64,000 nt of DNA, from NCBI RefSeq assembly GCF_039962255.1, contig NZ_JAMPKY010000006.1:124001-188000 (forward strand). The letters are read 5' to 3'. This DNA is from Leptolyngbya subtilissima AS-A7 (GTDB taxonomy: Bacteria > Cyanobacteriota > Cyanobacteriia > Phormidesmidales > Phormidesmidaceae). The position numbers and the translations under genes were made by a program. A model generated the notes under the pieces. The model was not told the DNA's origin and searched no databases. It was given only the letters and a program-made list of their open reading frames with translations. Of the stretch, positions 18,777 through 27,031 are shown in pieces (the first letter of the stretch is position 1; each line of letters starts with the position of its first letter).

Positions 18777-18788
18777 AAATTGTCCAGT

Positions 18789-18812
18789 GGTGCATCGCTG
18801 CGCGGATGCACC
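18789..18812. repeat. Palindromic repeat, copy 1
   Basis: GGTGCATC (18789-18796), then an 8-base loop, then GATGCACC (18805-18812). The same stem and nearly the same loop recur at 42107-42130 after hemW, followed in both by CCT. Both copies sit a few tens of bases or less after a stop codon. Confidence 0.75.
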
Positions 18813-18876
18813 CTGCTTAGAAGAATGGAGCTACCCTAGACCTTATTGCTGCCCAGCCATCAGTGGCGTAGTACCG

Positions 18877-19545
18877 ATGCAGATTCTATCTATCAACAGC
18901 GGTCGGCCCGAAACCATAACCATTGGGCAACGGGTCGCTACCACAGGCATCTTTAAGACACCGATCGCAGGGCAGGTGCACGTCAGTACCCAAGGGCTGG
19001 TGGGAGATACGATAGCCGATACAGCCCACCACGGGGGCGTAGACCAGGCCGTTTATCTCTACAGCGCCGAAGACTACGCTTGGTGGGAGGCTGAGCTACA
19101 GCGCCCGATTCCCTTTGGTACTTTTGGTGAAAACCTCACACTCTCAAGCTTTGGGCCTCAACCACTCCGGGCTGGCGATCGCATCGCGATCAACGCCGTC
19201 TTGCTTGAAGTCACCTTCCCGCGCATTCCATGCTCCACCCTCGCAGCCCGGATGAGTGACGCCACTTTCGTCCAGCAGTTTATCCAGGCCCGGCGACCGG
19301 GAGCCTACACCCGAGTGTTATCAACCGGCGATCTACAGGTAAACGATCCAGTCACCATGGAGTATGCTTCCCCCGGCTTTCCGACCCTAACAGAACTATC
19401 TGACCTGTGGCATGACAGGGATCGCCACCCCGATCTGCTTCGCAAAGGGCTCAACGCCCCGATTGCAGAACGGTTCAAAGCAATCTTTCAGCAGTGGCTA
19501 GAGCGGGGCTCAACGCCTTCTGATTCTGTGGCACATGAGGACTAA
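18877..19545 (+). CDS. MOSC domain protein (YiiM-like)
   Basis: A 222-aa protein of the YiiM type, consisting of a MOSC domain and a C-terminal 3-alpha extension. Diagnostic blocks are GLVGDTIADTAHHGGVDQAV, LYSAEDYAWWEAEL, PFGTFGENLT, AGDRIAINAVLLEVTFPR, the conserved cysteine in IPCSTLAARM, and PGAYTRVLSTGDLQVND. YiiM/MOSC proteins bind molybdenum cofactor and detoxify N-hydroxylated compounds; no substrate has been shown here. The ATG at 18877 matches the usual MQILSIN start; upstream in-frame codons include repeat sequence and are excluded. Confidence 0.92.
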   Translation: MQILSINSGRPETITIGQRVATTGIFKTPIAGQVHVSTQGLVGDTIADTAHHGGVDQAVYLYSAEDYAWWEAELQRPIPFGTFGENLTLSSFGPQPLRAGDRIAINAVLLEVTFPRIPCSTLAARMSDATFVQQFIQARRPGAYTRVLSTGDLQVNDPVTMEYASPGFPTLTELSDLWHDRDRHPDLLRKGLNAPIAERFKAIFQQWLERGSTPSDSVAHED

Positions 19546-19584
19546 ACCCCAGTCGCGTCATTGGGCCCGCTCAAACCTGCTCGT

Positions 19585-19830
19585 CTACTTTTGAGCGATA
19601 TCCGATTCAGCGGCGGGCTCTTCAGGAACCGGGTCGTAGCCGCCGGGATGAAAGGGGTGACAGCGCGTAATCCGTCGAGCCGCTAGCCAGCTCCCCTTCG
19701 CCGGGCCAAACCGCTCGATCGCCGTCAGCGCGTACTGAGAGCAGGTCGGGTTAAACCGACAAGTGGGCGGAAACAGCGGCGACAGCAGCCGTCGATAGCC
19801 ATGGATGAGGAGCAGCAAAACTTGCTTCAT
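19585..19830 (-). CDS. yidD: Membrane protein insertion efficiency factor YidD
   Basis: An 81-aa YidD protein, which sits at the inner membrane and aids YidC/Sec-dependent membrane protein insertion. The family core is intact: [58 protein letters not shown]. Three conserved cysteines are present. It is not linked to rnpA-yidC here; in many cyanobacteria it is likewise dispersed. Confidence 0.95.
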   Translation of the reverse strand: MKQVLLLLIHGYRRLLSPLFPPTCRFNPTCSQYALTAIERFGPAKGSWLAARRITRCHPFHPGGYDPVPEEPAAESDIAQK

Positions 19831-19925
19831 AGCCCCATTTTAGCGAGCTTGGGTGCAGGGTTCACGGTGCAAGGTACAGAGCCGAAGAGGGACCTTATAC
19901 CCAAAACCTTGAACCCTTACACCCT

Positions 19926-20285
19926 CTAATAATCCAACATCAGCGTGTTGTAGTCTTGCGGAGCCTGGCGGCTGTTGCGTTCGGGCAAATACACGTTGGT
20001 GCTAGGGGCAAAGTTTAGCCCTTGGGGCCTGGGGGCAGCAGCAGGCTGGGTGGGCTGGCGCAGAGTGGTGGCTTTGGCGTCGAGCCCTGCGGTTGCCTGC
20101 TCAATCTCAGCGAGGCGATCGCACAGCTGCTGACGGCGACCGTCGATATATTCCAGCTCCTGCTCAAGACGCGTCTTCTCAACGGTGAGCTTGTACATAT
20201 CGAGATACTGGGCGGCCTCAGTGGCCGGGCGCGGCATCGTGCTGATCTTAGGAAAACTTCGGCGGGGGGCGCGTTTGATGCTCAT
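19926..20285 (-). CDS. Small coiled-coil protein, possibly GvpV-like
   Basis: A 119-aa protein with a basic N-terminus (MSIKRAPRRSFPKISTMPRP) and a helical/coiled-coil centre (YKLTVEKTRLEQELEYID, then GRRQQLCDRLAEIEQA, about 31-67). A Pro/Ala-rich tail ends in YNTLMLDY. The N-terminus and the coil resemble proteins annotated as gas-vesicle GvpV in cyanobacteria, but no gvp genes are in the window, so a gas-vesicle role is not supported. It lies 95 bp upstream of yidD in the same direction. Confidence 0.6.
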   Translation of the reverse strand: MSIKRAPRRSFPKISTMPRPATEAAQYLDMYKLTVEKTRLEQELEYIDGRRQQLCDRLAEIEQATAGLDAKATTLRQPTQPAAAPRPQGLNFAPSTNVYLPERNSRQAPQDYNTLMLDY

Positions 20286-20376
20286 AAGCTATCCGAGGGC
20301 TGACCTAGAGTTCACAGCATTAGCTTGCCCACCTAGGCAAACGAATTCCCAGCGGCGCACGATTTGTAGCAATGGG

Positions 20377-21426
20377 TCACGCTTGGGCTAGCACGTGGGC
20401 TAGGGCGTAGACCACATTTACACCCACGTTATCGCCTTCTTTATTGGTGGCGGCAGCGATGGTGGCGGAGCGACCGGCTAGGGCCGAAAAGTGAAAAGCT
20501 GCGATCGAATAGCCTGGCCCGCCACCGTTGTGCCCCGCGACTCGACCATAGGGCGATGCGGTATCCACAAACAGTCCTAGCCCGCAGCCCACATTTTGCA
20601 GGGGTGAGTACGGCCCCAAGCTGTGAACCGGCTGAGCCATCTGCTCTACCAGCGTTGGGTCGAGAATATGACCTGTGATTAGGGCATGCATCATCTTGGC
20701 CAGCTCTGCTGCCGTAGACACCACTACTCCATGGGAAACCCAGCCGGGATGGTAGCGCTGCGACATATCCTCAAGCTCATCGCCAAATATAGACGTATAG
20801 CCTGGCGTCAGGCCCGTGACATCGTCTAGCGAAGCGGCGACAAAGGTCTGCTTCAAGCCCAAGGGCGCAAAGAATAGCTCGTCTAAATAGCCCTGCATAG
20901 ATTGCCCTGTGACCTTCTCTAGCAGCAGCTTGAGCGCTAAATAGCCAATGTTGGAATAGGACCAGCCCTGGCCAGGGTCAAACAGCAATCCTCGACTAGA
21001 GGCCACCTCAAGAAAGGCCTCGGGCGACCAGGGAGCACTAGGGGTTGCTTTTACCGCCTCGTTGTAGGCCGGCAGACCACCGTAATCGGGCAAGCCGCTG
21101 CTATGGCTGAGAATCTGACGCAGGGTAATGGGCGTTGCGACTAGAAAATCTAACCAATAATCTTGAATAGGTGTGTCCAGACTAAGGCATCCTTCGCTAA
21201 CTTGGTGCAGAACCGCCGCCGCAATGAGCGATTTAGTCACACTGTAGATATAGAAGCTGGCGTCGGTGGAGAGCGGTATCGTCTGGCTCAGGTCTTGATG
21301 CCCTACGCCCATAGCGAGCGAGGGCTTGCCTTCTATACGAATGGCGATCGCCGCCCCCAGCATTTGAGCCTGAGTCAGCGTTTGGTCAACCGCTTCTTTA
21401 AGCGCCACTTGCATGCCTTGATCCAT
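20377..21426 (-). CDS. Serine hydrolase, beta-lactamase/class C PBP-like
   Basis: A 349-aa class-C beta-lactamase-fold hydrolase. The catalytic serine is in SVTK (SxxK; YIYSVTKSLIAAAVLHQV), the tyrosine motif is YSN (GWSYSNIGYLALKLLLEKVTG), and the third motif is HNGG (VAGHNGGGPGYS). The family includes D-aminopeptidases and esterases such as EstB; the substrate is unknown. No export signal is seen. The ATG at 21426 lies inside the 3' end of the lysR-type pseudogene (29-base overlap), suggesting co-transcription and translational coupling; ATG 21414 is an alternative. Confidence 0.87.
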   Translation of the reverse strand: MDQGMQVALKEAVDQTLTQAQMLGAAIAIRIEGKPSLAMGVGHQDLSQTIPLSTDASFYIYSVTKSLIAAAVLHQVSEGCLSLDTPIQDYWLDFLVATPITLRQILSHSSGLPDYGGLPAYNEAVKATPSAPWSPEAFLEVASSRGLLFDPGQGWSYSNIGYLALKLLLEKVTGQSMQGYLDELFFAPLGLKQTFVAASLDDVTGLTPGYTSIFGDELEDMSQRYHPGWVSHGVVVSTAAELAKMMHALITGHILDPTLVEQMAQPVHSLGPYSPLQNVGCGLGLFVDTASPYGRVAGHNGGGPGYSIAAFHFSALAGRSATIAAATNKEGDNVGVNVVYALAHVLAQA

Positions 21427-22349
21427 ACAATTCAAGCTCGATACTTTGACAGACTTCTCGAATGGTTTGCCGCAGCCACAGATTGGCCGCATCGCGATCG
21501 CTGAGTTTGCTCCAAGCCATCGAGATTACCCAGTGGGGCACATCAAGGGGGAGTTCAAAGACCTGTAGGGGATAGTACTGGAGAAAGTGCTGTTCTAGGC
21601 AGGAGGGAATGGCTGCAAGGAGATCAGAGGTGGCGATCGCCGTTGGTAATGCCAACCAGTAGGGCACCGTCAGCGCAACGCGCCGCTGTAGACCTTGCTC
21701 AGCCAGAATTTGGTCAACAATACCGACGGCATCCCGCCGCAGCGTAAAGAGCGCGTGGGGAAATGCAACAAAATTCTCTAGGCTAACTTTGTCATTTTCA
21801 AGGGCGGGATGATTTAATCGACAGACTCCAAGGAATCGCTCCATTAGCAGGTTTTCTTCAAGAACATGGCTGGGCAAATCTGCAAACGTTCCCAGTGCCA
21901 AGTCGATGATTTCACCTTCAATTAACTCTACAAATGACTCTTTTTCGACAGTAATCAAGCGTAGACCAATGTGCGGTGCTTGTTGCTTAAATGCGACTAG
22001 TATTTTTGGCAAAATCAAGTTGGCAAAATAGTCAGATGTAGCGAAGGTAAATACCCGTTGCGAACTGAGCGGGGTGAAGGAGTGCGGTTCTGCCAAGGTG
22101 GCTCGAATGGTATCTAGGGCTGCGGTGATCTGGGGGGCGATCGCATTAGCCTTGGCGGTAGGCCGCATTTCTCGCCCTACCCGCACGAACAGGTCGTCAT
22201 CAAAGAGCGATCGCAATCTGCCCAAGCTTGCGCTCATAGCAGGTTGCCCTACATGAAGGCTTTTGAGCCGCTGCTGTAACGCTTTTCGAATCATACAGCG
22301 CCTCAAAAGCCACCAATAGGTTGAGGTCGATAGCCCCTAGCTCAATCAT
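21398..22349 (-). pseudogene. LysR-family regulator with frameshift
   Basis: A LysR-type transcriptional regulator broken by one extra base. From the ATG at 22349 the winged-helix N-terminus reads MIELGAIDLNLLVAF and continues EALYDSKSVTAAAQK. It then leaves frame; the remaining helix HVGQPAMSASLGRLRSLFDD and the whole effector domain continue in another frame. Removing one of the two G bases (plus strand) at 22258-22259 restores AAQKLHVGQPAMSA, the normal motif. The downstream frame stays open to the stop at 21398, so the lesion is recent, a sequencing error, or bypassed. It is divergent from the SnoaL-like gene, the usual LysR target arrangement. Confidence 0.85.
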
Positions 22350-22437
22350 TTTGGTTGATGGATTGCATCTTAACTATCAATTTGATTTATTTTAATCCTG
22401 CCTCTATCGTGGGCGTAAGGCGTAAAGAAAGCAAACC

Positions 22438-22884
22438 ATGAGTGATATAGAATCTCAAAATTTGGCAATTGCTCATCGATTTGTCGCCCAATTTCTGGGG
22501 AAAGGCGATCTGAGCATCGCAGCGGAACTACTCGATGAAAACGTGCAGGTGACTACTGGCTTGAAGCCCAGCGGCCCCATCAATGGTATTGAAGAATACA
22601 CACAGGTGTTTTCTGATTTCTACGCGGCCTTTCCCGATGTGGAACCCCTAACTATTGAAGACGGTTTTGCGGCAGGCGATCGCGTAGTAGTGCGCTTCAA
22701 GTCATTTCAGCAGCATGTGAAAGACTATTTTGGCATTCCCAAGAGCGATCGCGTCATTACCTTTCACGAAACTCACGTTATGCGCATTCTCAAAGGCAAG
22801 ATTGTGGGAAACATTGTCAGCGCTACGAACTTAGAATTTGAAATGCTGATGGCTCCTGTGTTAGCGCCTTTGATTCTTAACTAA
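22438..22884 (+). CDS. SnoaL-like ester cyclase family protein
   Basis: A 148-aa NTF2-fold protein. The pattern NLAIAHRFVAQFLGKGDL, AAELLDENVQV, NGIEEYTQVFSDFYAAFPDV, GDRVVVRFKSFQQHVKDYFG and ITFHETHVMRILKGKIVGNI matches the SnoaL/ester-cyclase group (aldol cyclases and many small hydrolase or isomerase-like proteins). The ATG at 22438 is 88 bp from the LysR start on the other strand, so it is the likely target of that regulator. A 162-bp gap separates it from the SMP-30-like gene. Confidence 0.82.
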   Translation: MSDIESQNLAIAHRFVAQFLGKGDLSIAAELLDENVQVTTGLKPSGPINGIEEYTQVFSDFYAAFPDVEPLTIEDGFAAGDRVVVRFKSFQQHVKDYFGIPKSDRVITFHETHVMRILKGKIVGNIVSATNLEFEMLMAPVLAPLILN

Positions 22885-22895
22885 CCGTTTAGAGA

Positions 22896-22907
22896 ATGTC
22901 ATGACAT
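22896..22907. promoter_or_regulatory. Perfect 12-bp palindrome, operator-like
   Basis: ATGTCATGACAT is its own reverse complement. It lies 12 bases after the SnoaL-like gene in the only sizeable gap of the cluster; a second small palindrome (GTTGG/CCAAC, 22978-22994) lies 70 bases on. A regulator site for the SMP-30 gene is possible but unproven. Confidence 0.35.
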
Positions 22908-23046
22908 CTTCTATGAAGTCAGCAGCTACCTAAATTAAAAACTGCTCAACTTTGTCGGATAGGATACATGACTATTTGTTGGTTATGCGCCAACATAACT
23001 TAACGATATCTAATGCCCGAACTGTATTCTGTTCTGCGCTATAGCT

Positions 23047-23946
23047 ATGGCCCTTCCAGATCTCTATGCCAACACACCCGTTGAGCTAGTTTCAGCTCAA
23101 TCTCTAGCGACTTTTCCAATCAATACGTTTTTAGAAAACCTGGCGATCGCCCCAAATGGCGATATCTTTGTCACTAGCCACGAAGCCGGAGAAATTTTTA
23201 AGCTCGACACCCATCACAACCTCACTCAATATGCCAAGCTTGACGGCAAAGTCACGGGCATTGTTATCACCGGGTCAGACAACCTTTTGGTCAACGGATG
23301 GACTGCGGAGGGTGTGCCATTGATTGCAACGCTAGCGCAAGGAACGGTTCAGTCGTTGCAAACTGTTCCTGAGGGCGCTTTTCTCAATGGCATTACAGCC
23401 ATCGCACCCGACTTGTACCTCATGGCCGATTCCTACCGAGGAGCAATTTGGCTCTTTGAATTAGCAACTAAGGCCGTTAAAGTTTGGCTAGAGCACCCGC
23501 TATTGGCCCGTAGCGACAGCGATGATCCCTTCCCAGCCGCCAACGGGTTGAAGCGATTTGGAAACGATTTATATGTATCTAACACGCAGCAAAAGCTGCT
23601 GCTGCGCATTCCCCTAAACAACAATTTGGCACCCCAAGAGCCCAAAATTTTTGTGTCGGACACTAATATTGATGATTTTGCCTTTGATGCCCACGGCAAT
23701 CTCTATGGGGCAACCCATGTCTACAACAGCGTGCTGCGCATCAAGCCCGATGGCCAAACGACAATTATCGCTCAATCTGAGCAGGGGGTCACTGGCTGCA
23801 CCGCTGTAGCCTTTCACGGCACAGATTTGTACGTTGTCAACAATGGAGGCATGTTTTTACCGCTACCAGGGGGCGTTGAGCCGGCCCAAATCGTACGGCT
23901 TGAGGTGGGCATTACCGGCGCACCCCACTTGGAAGCCACACCATGA
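23047..23946 (+). CDS. SMP-30/gluconolactonase-like beta-propeller protein
   Basis: A 299-aa protein of the SMP-30/strictosidine-synthase-like six-bladed propeller type. Repeating blades include FLENLAIAPNGDIFVTSHEA, KVTGIVITGSDNLLVNGW, LNGITAIAPDLYLMADSYRG, AANGLKRFGNDLYVSNTQQK and IDDFAFDAHGNLYGATHVYN. The Asn/Asp turn residues suit calcium binding and lactone hydrolysis. No signal peptide is evident. The last 4 bases overlap the next start (ATGA), showing an operon with the ABM gene. Confidence 0.85.
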   Translation: MALPDLYANTPVELVSAQSLATFPINTFLENLAIAPNGDIFVTSHEAGEIFKLDTHHNLTQYAKLDGKVTGIVITGSDNLLVNGWTAEGVPLIATLAQGTVQSLQTVPEGAFLNGITAIAPDLYLMADSYRGAIWLFELATKAVKVWLEHPLLARSDSDDPFPAANGLKRFGNDLYVSNTQQKLLLRIPLNNNLAPQEPKIFVSDTNIDDFAFDAHGNLYGATHVYNSVLRIKPDGQTTIIAQSEQGVTGCTAVAFHGTDLYVVNNGGMFLPLPGGVEPAQIVRLEVGITGAPHLEATP

Positions 23947-24494
23947 TTAGTGACCTTCCCGTAACGGTGGATGTAATGCAAAGCGTCAGACCCGGCAAAG
24001 ACCGTGAGTTTGAGACTTTATTAGAGAAAATTATCGGCACCGCCAGCACCTTTGAAGGTTATTTAGGCTCCTCGGTCTTTCGACCTAATGAACAAAACCC
24101 GTCGGAATATCGCATCATTTTCAAGTTTGATCGGCTAGAAAATTTGAAGCGTTGGGAAAACTCCACCGCTCGTCAAAAGTTTTTGAGCGTAGCCAAAGAA
24201 CTCACAGTTGATGATGGCACATTCTCAATTATTACTGGCTTAGAAACCTGGTTTACGCTGCCTGCGAAACCAGGTGTGAAACCTCCCGCCCGTTACAAGA
24301 TGGTTCTAGTTTCTGGAGTGGCCATTTTTGCCATCAACCGGGTGCTGGTGTTGCTGCCTACAGCCTGGTTAGCACCATTTCCGCCGTTGGTGCAGTTACT
24401 AATTTTAGTGTTTATTACAACGGCGCTAATGACCTATGTAGTCATGCCTAGGCTGACCAAGTTACTAGCTAGTTGGCTCTATCCCCAGCTTTAG
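23943..24494 (+). CDS. ABM-domain protein with C-terminal membrane helices
   Basis: A 183-aa protein. The N-terminal 105 residues are an antibiotic-biosynthesis-monooxygenase (ferredoxin-like dimeric) domain: VTVDVMQSVRPGKDREFETL, FEGYLGSSVFRP, EYRIIFKFDRLENLKRWENS. The C-terminus has two hydrophobic helices (YKMVLVSGVAIFAINRVLVL and LVQLLILVFITTALMTYVVM). The same architecture is seen in bacterial membrane-linked ABM proteins of unknown role. The ATG overlaps the preceding stop by 4 bases, and the SDR gene follows after 27 bases with GGAGAAAAG before its start. Confidence 0.85.
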   Translation: MISDLPVTVDVMQSVRPGKDREFETLLEKIIGTASTFEGYLGSSVFRPNEQNPSEYRIIFKFDRLENLKRWENSTARQKFLSVAKELTVDDGTFSIITGLETWFTLPAKPGVKPPARYKMVLVSGVAIFAINRVLVLLPTAWLAPFPPLVQLLILVFITTALMTYVVMPRLTKLLASWLYPQL

Positions 24495-24521
24495 TTACCC
24501 ACTCAAACCAGGAGAAAAGTT

Positions 24522-25172
24522 ATGGCAAAGTTGTGCGTCATTGTAGGTATGGGTGAAGGCAACGGCATGGCGATCGCCCGCAAGTTTGCTAGTCAAGGCT
24601 TTGCGATCGCTATGGTCGCCCGTAACGAAGCCAAGCTGAAAGCCTACCAAGCCACCTTTGAAACCGAGGGTATCACCTCCCACTATTTCTTAGCCGATGC
24701 AGGGGATGAGGCCGCCCTAACGGCTGCGTTTGCCGCTATTCAAACCCAGTCGGGCACGCCAGAAGTGCTAATCTACAACGCCGCGGTGCCCCGCATGGAA
24801 AGCGTATTGCAGACCAGATACGACACCTTGGTCAACGACTTTAAAGCCAATGTAGCGGGGGCGATCGCCTGCGTTCAAGCTATCCTGCCCGCGATGCAGA
24901 CTGAGCAAAAAGGCACGCTGCTGTTCACGGGCGGCGGGTTTGTCCTCTACCCCGACCCCAACTTTGTCTCTCTTTCCTTAGGCAAAGCGGGCATTCGGGT
25001 GCTGGCCAGTACGCTCCACGCTGCACTGAAGGATTCGCCAATTAAAGTCGGTACTGTCACCATCTGCGGCACAGTCAACGGCGATGACCCCAAGTACAGC
25101 AGCGACCTGATTGCTGAAGAATACTGGAAGCTCCACATTGCTGAAAATGGGGAATACGAAACGATCTATTGA
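24522..25172 (+). CDS. SDR-fold protein lacking catalytic Ser and Tyr
   Basis: A 216-aa Rossmann-fold protein. The nucleotide-binding glycines VGMGEGNGMAIA (8-19), VARNEAKL (NADP-type Arg), a DAGD segment and YNAAVP (NNAG equivalent, N86) are present. The usual YxxxK motif reads LSLGK: Lys155 is kept but Leu151 replaces Tyr, and the Ser position about 13 residues earlier is glycine. So it is either a binding protein or an atypical oxidoreductase. It is the last gene of the divergent LysR-linked cluster and is followed by a strong hairpin. Confidence 0.85.
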   Translation: MAKLCVIVGMGEGNGMAIARKFASQGFAIAMVARNEAKLKAYQATFETEGITSHYFLADAGDEAALTAAFAAIQTQSGTPEVLIYNAAVPRMESVLQTRYDTLVNDFKANVAGAIACVQAILPAMQTEQKGTLLFTGGGFVLYPDPNFVSLSLGKAGIRVLASTLHAALKDSPIKVGTVTICGTVNGDDPKYSSDLIAEEYWKLHIAENGEYETIY

Positions 25173-25178
25173 TCTAAC

Positions 25179-25227
25179 ATCTAGCCCATCCACTACCCCA
25201 GGTATTGGGGTGGTGGATGGGCTAGAT
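25179..25227. terminator. Strong bidirectional hairpin terminator
   Basis: A 22-bp stem (25179-25200 with 25206-25227) with a single G-T type mismatch and a 5-base loop. It sits between the SDR gene (6 bases after its stop) and the convergent ffh stop (38 bases away), so it should end both transcripts. Confidence 0.85.
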
Positions 25228-25265
25228 CTGAATTTGTGGCGGCGGTCGCAGCCACCTTAACTAGC

Positions 25266-26738
25266 CTAAAGCTGGCCAAAGCCCTTCTTTTTCTTATGAG
25301 CTTTTTGCTTCTTATTGCTGGGGGCACGAAACCCTGGCTGAGGCCCGCCGCCCATGCCCGGTAGCCCCGGCATTCCACCGCCCATACCCGGCATACCGCC
25401 ACCCATGCCGGGCATACCACCCATACCAGGGAAGCCACCGCCCCGACCCATCTGCTGCATCATAGTGCGCATTTTAGTAAAGTCGCTGACCAGCTTGCCC
25501 ACGTCTTTTTCTTGATGGCCCGAGCCTTTGGCAATGCGGCGGCGGCGGCTGGGTGAGCTAGAGAGCAAGTTGGGCTGCTTGCGCTCCTGGGTGGTCATGG
25601 AGTTGATCATGGCTTCGCAGCGCTTGAGCTGAGCCTCGCCCTGTTCTAGCATGTCTCCAGTAATCTGCTTGCCCATACCTGGGATCAGCTTCATGATGCC
25701 GCCCAAGGAGCCCATGCTCTTCATAAAGCGCATCTGCTTGAGAAAGTCGTCGAAGTCAAACTCGGCTTCGAGAATTTTCTGCGTCAGCTTTTCGGCATCG
25801 GCAATGTCAACGGCTTCCTGAGCTTTTTCGACCAGAGTAAGCACATCGCCCATGCCCAAAATGCGGGAGGCCATGCGATCGGGGTAGAAGGGTTGCAGAG
25901 CCTCTACCTTTTCGCCCACACCAATGAACTTGATCGGCTGGCCCGAAATTTGCCGCACCGACAGGGCCGCACCACCGCGGGCATCGCCATCCATTTTGGT
26001 GAGAATGGCCCCGGTAATGCCAATCTCGTCGTGGAAAGTGCGGGTGAGGTTAGCAGCTTCCTGGCCGGTCATGGCATCGACTACCAGCAGCACTTCGTCG
26101 GGGTGAATGGCAGTTTTGATGTCGGCCAGTTCGGCCATCATTTTGGGGTCGATCTGCAAACGACCGGCGGTGTCGACAATGACAGTGTCAACGCCATCGG
26201 CTTTGGCTTTCTCAATGCCCTGGCGAGCGATATCCACTGGGTTGGCGTCGGTGCCCAGCTCAAACACGGGCACGTCGATCTGCTTGCCGAGGGTGACCAG
26301 CTGATCGATCGCCGCAGGGCGATAAACGTCGGTGGCGACCAGTAGGGTGCTGCGGTTTTCTTTGCGCAGGTGCAGGGCCAGCTTGGCAGTAGCAGTGGTT
26401 TTACCCGTACCCTGAAGGCCCGCCATCAGCACCACGGTGGGCTTAGTCGGAGAGTCGGCCAGAGGGGCGTTGGTGTCGCCCATGAGCCGGATGAGTTCGT
26501 CGTTCACCACTTTGATGAACTGCTGGTCGGGGCTTACCCCTTTGACCACCTCAATGCCCAAGGCGTTTTCTTTGACCTGGGCGATAAAGTCTTTGATCAC
26601 CTGGAGGTTGACATCGGCCTCTAGCAGGGCACGGCGCACCTCGCGCAGGGCGCTGTCGATGTTGGACTCGCTGATTTTGTCCTGGCCACGCAGGCTTTTC
26701 CAGGCAGACTCAAGGCGATCGGACAGGGCTTCAAACAT
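25266..26738 (-). CDS. ffh: Signal recognition particle protein Ffh
   Basis: The SRP54 GTPase that binds 4.5S RNA and signal sequences and targets proteins to FtsY and the Sec/Alb3 machinery. At 490 aa it is full length. The N domain starts MFEALSDRLESAWKSLRGQD. The G domain has AGLQGTGKTTATAKLALHL (P-loop), VATDVYRPAAIDQL, DTAGRLQIDPKMM and TKMDGDARGGAALSV. The M domain has methionine-rich helices (FLKQMRFMKSMGSL), the RNA-binding SPSRRRRIAKGSGH and a long Gly/Met/Pro-rich tail of repeated GMGG units. The tail is a common cyanobacterial extension. Confidence 0.98.
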   Translation of the reverse strand: MFEALSDRLESAWKSLRGQDKISESNIDSALREVRRALLEADVNLQVIKDFIAQVKENALGIEVVKGVSPDQQFIKVVNDELIRLMGDTNAPLADSPTKPTVVLMAGLQGTGKTTATAKLALHLRKENRSTLLVATDVYRPAAIDQLVTLGKQIDVPVFELGTDANPVDIARQGIEKAKADGVDTVIVDTAGRLQIDPKMMAELADIKTAIHPDEVLLVVDAMTGQEAANLTRTFHDEIGITGAILTKMDGDARGGAALSVRQISGQPIKFIGVGEKVEALQPFYPDRMASRILGMGDVLTLVEKAQEAVDIADAEKLTQKILEAEFDFDDFLKQMRFMKSMGSLGGIMKLIPGMGKQITGDMLEQGEAQLKRCEAMINSMTTQERKQPNLLSSSPSRRRRIAKGSGHQEKDVGKLVSDFTKMRTMMQQMGRGGGFPGMGGMPGMGGGMPGMGGGMPGLPGMGGGPQPGFRAPSNKKQKAHKKKKGFGQL

Positions 26739-27031
26739 GGTTTAACGAAGAGAATAATCCTGGGGCGGAAATTCTATTCTAAGGGGTGAAGGTCCTAACC
26801 AGGAGCGCAGCTCGCCCAGCTGGGAATGACGCGCCGCGATTGGGTACCATAAACATAAACGCAAAACTCAGTCCAGGTGAGCTGACACAAATACTAGGCT
26901 GGTGTTGCGTCACAAGGGTAGGGTTTATCCCATCTCTAAAAACTCCTAGGATTCCGCAAAGATGTCAGGGCTGCTGCGGAATTCTTCTGGGTTGCTTTGT
27001 AAGACTTTTGAAGGGTACATCAAGAGCAACT

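Noticed and set aside
22256..22306. Start of the LysR protein at 22306 (MRRCMIRKALQQRL...)
   Set aside because: This N-terminus is an out-of-frame reading; the true LysR N-terminus is in the other frame from 22349.
26786..27031. N-terminal extension of the PAS/GAF protein
   Set aside because: The 82 extra residues are unlike the rest in composition and overlap the ffh promoter region; ATG 27032 is more likely.
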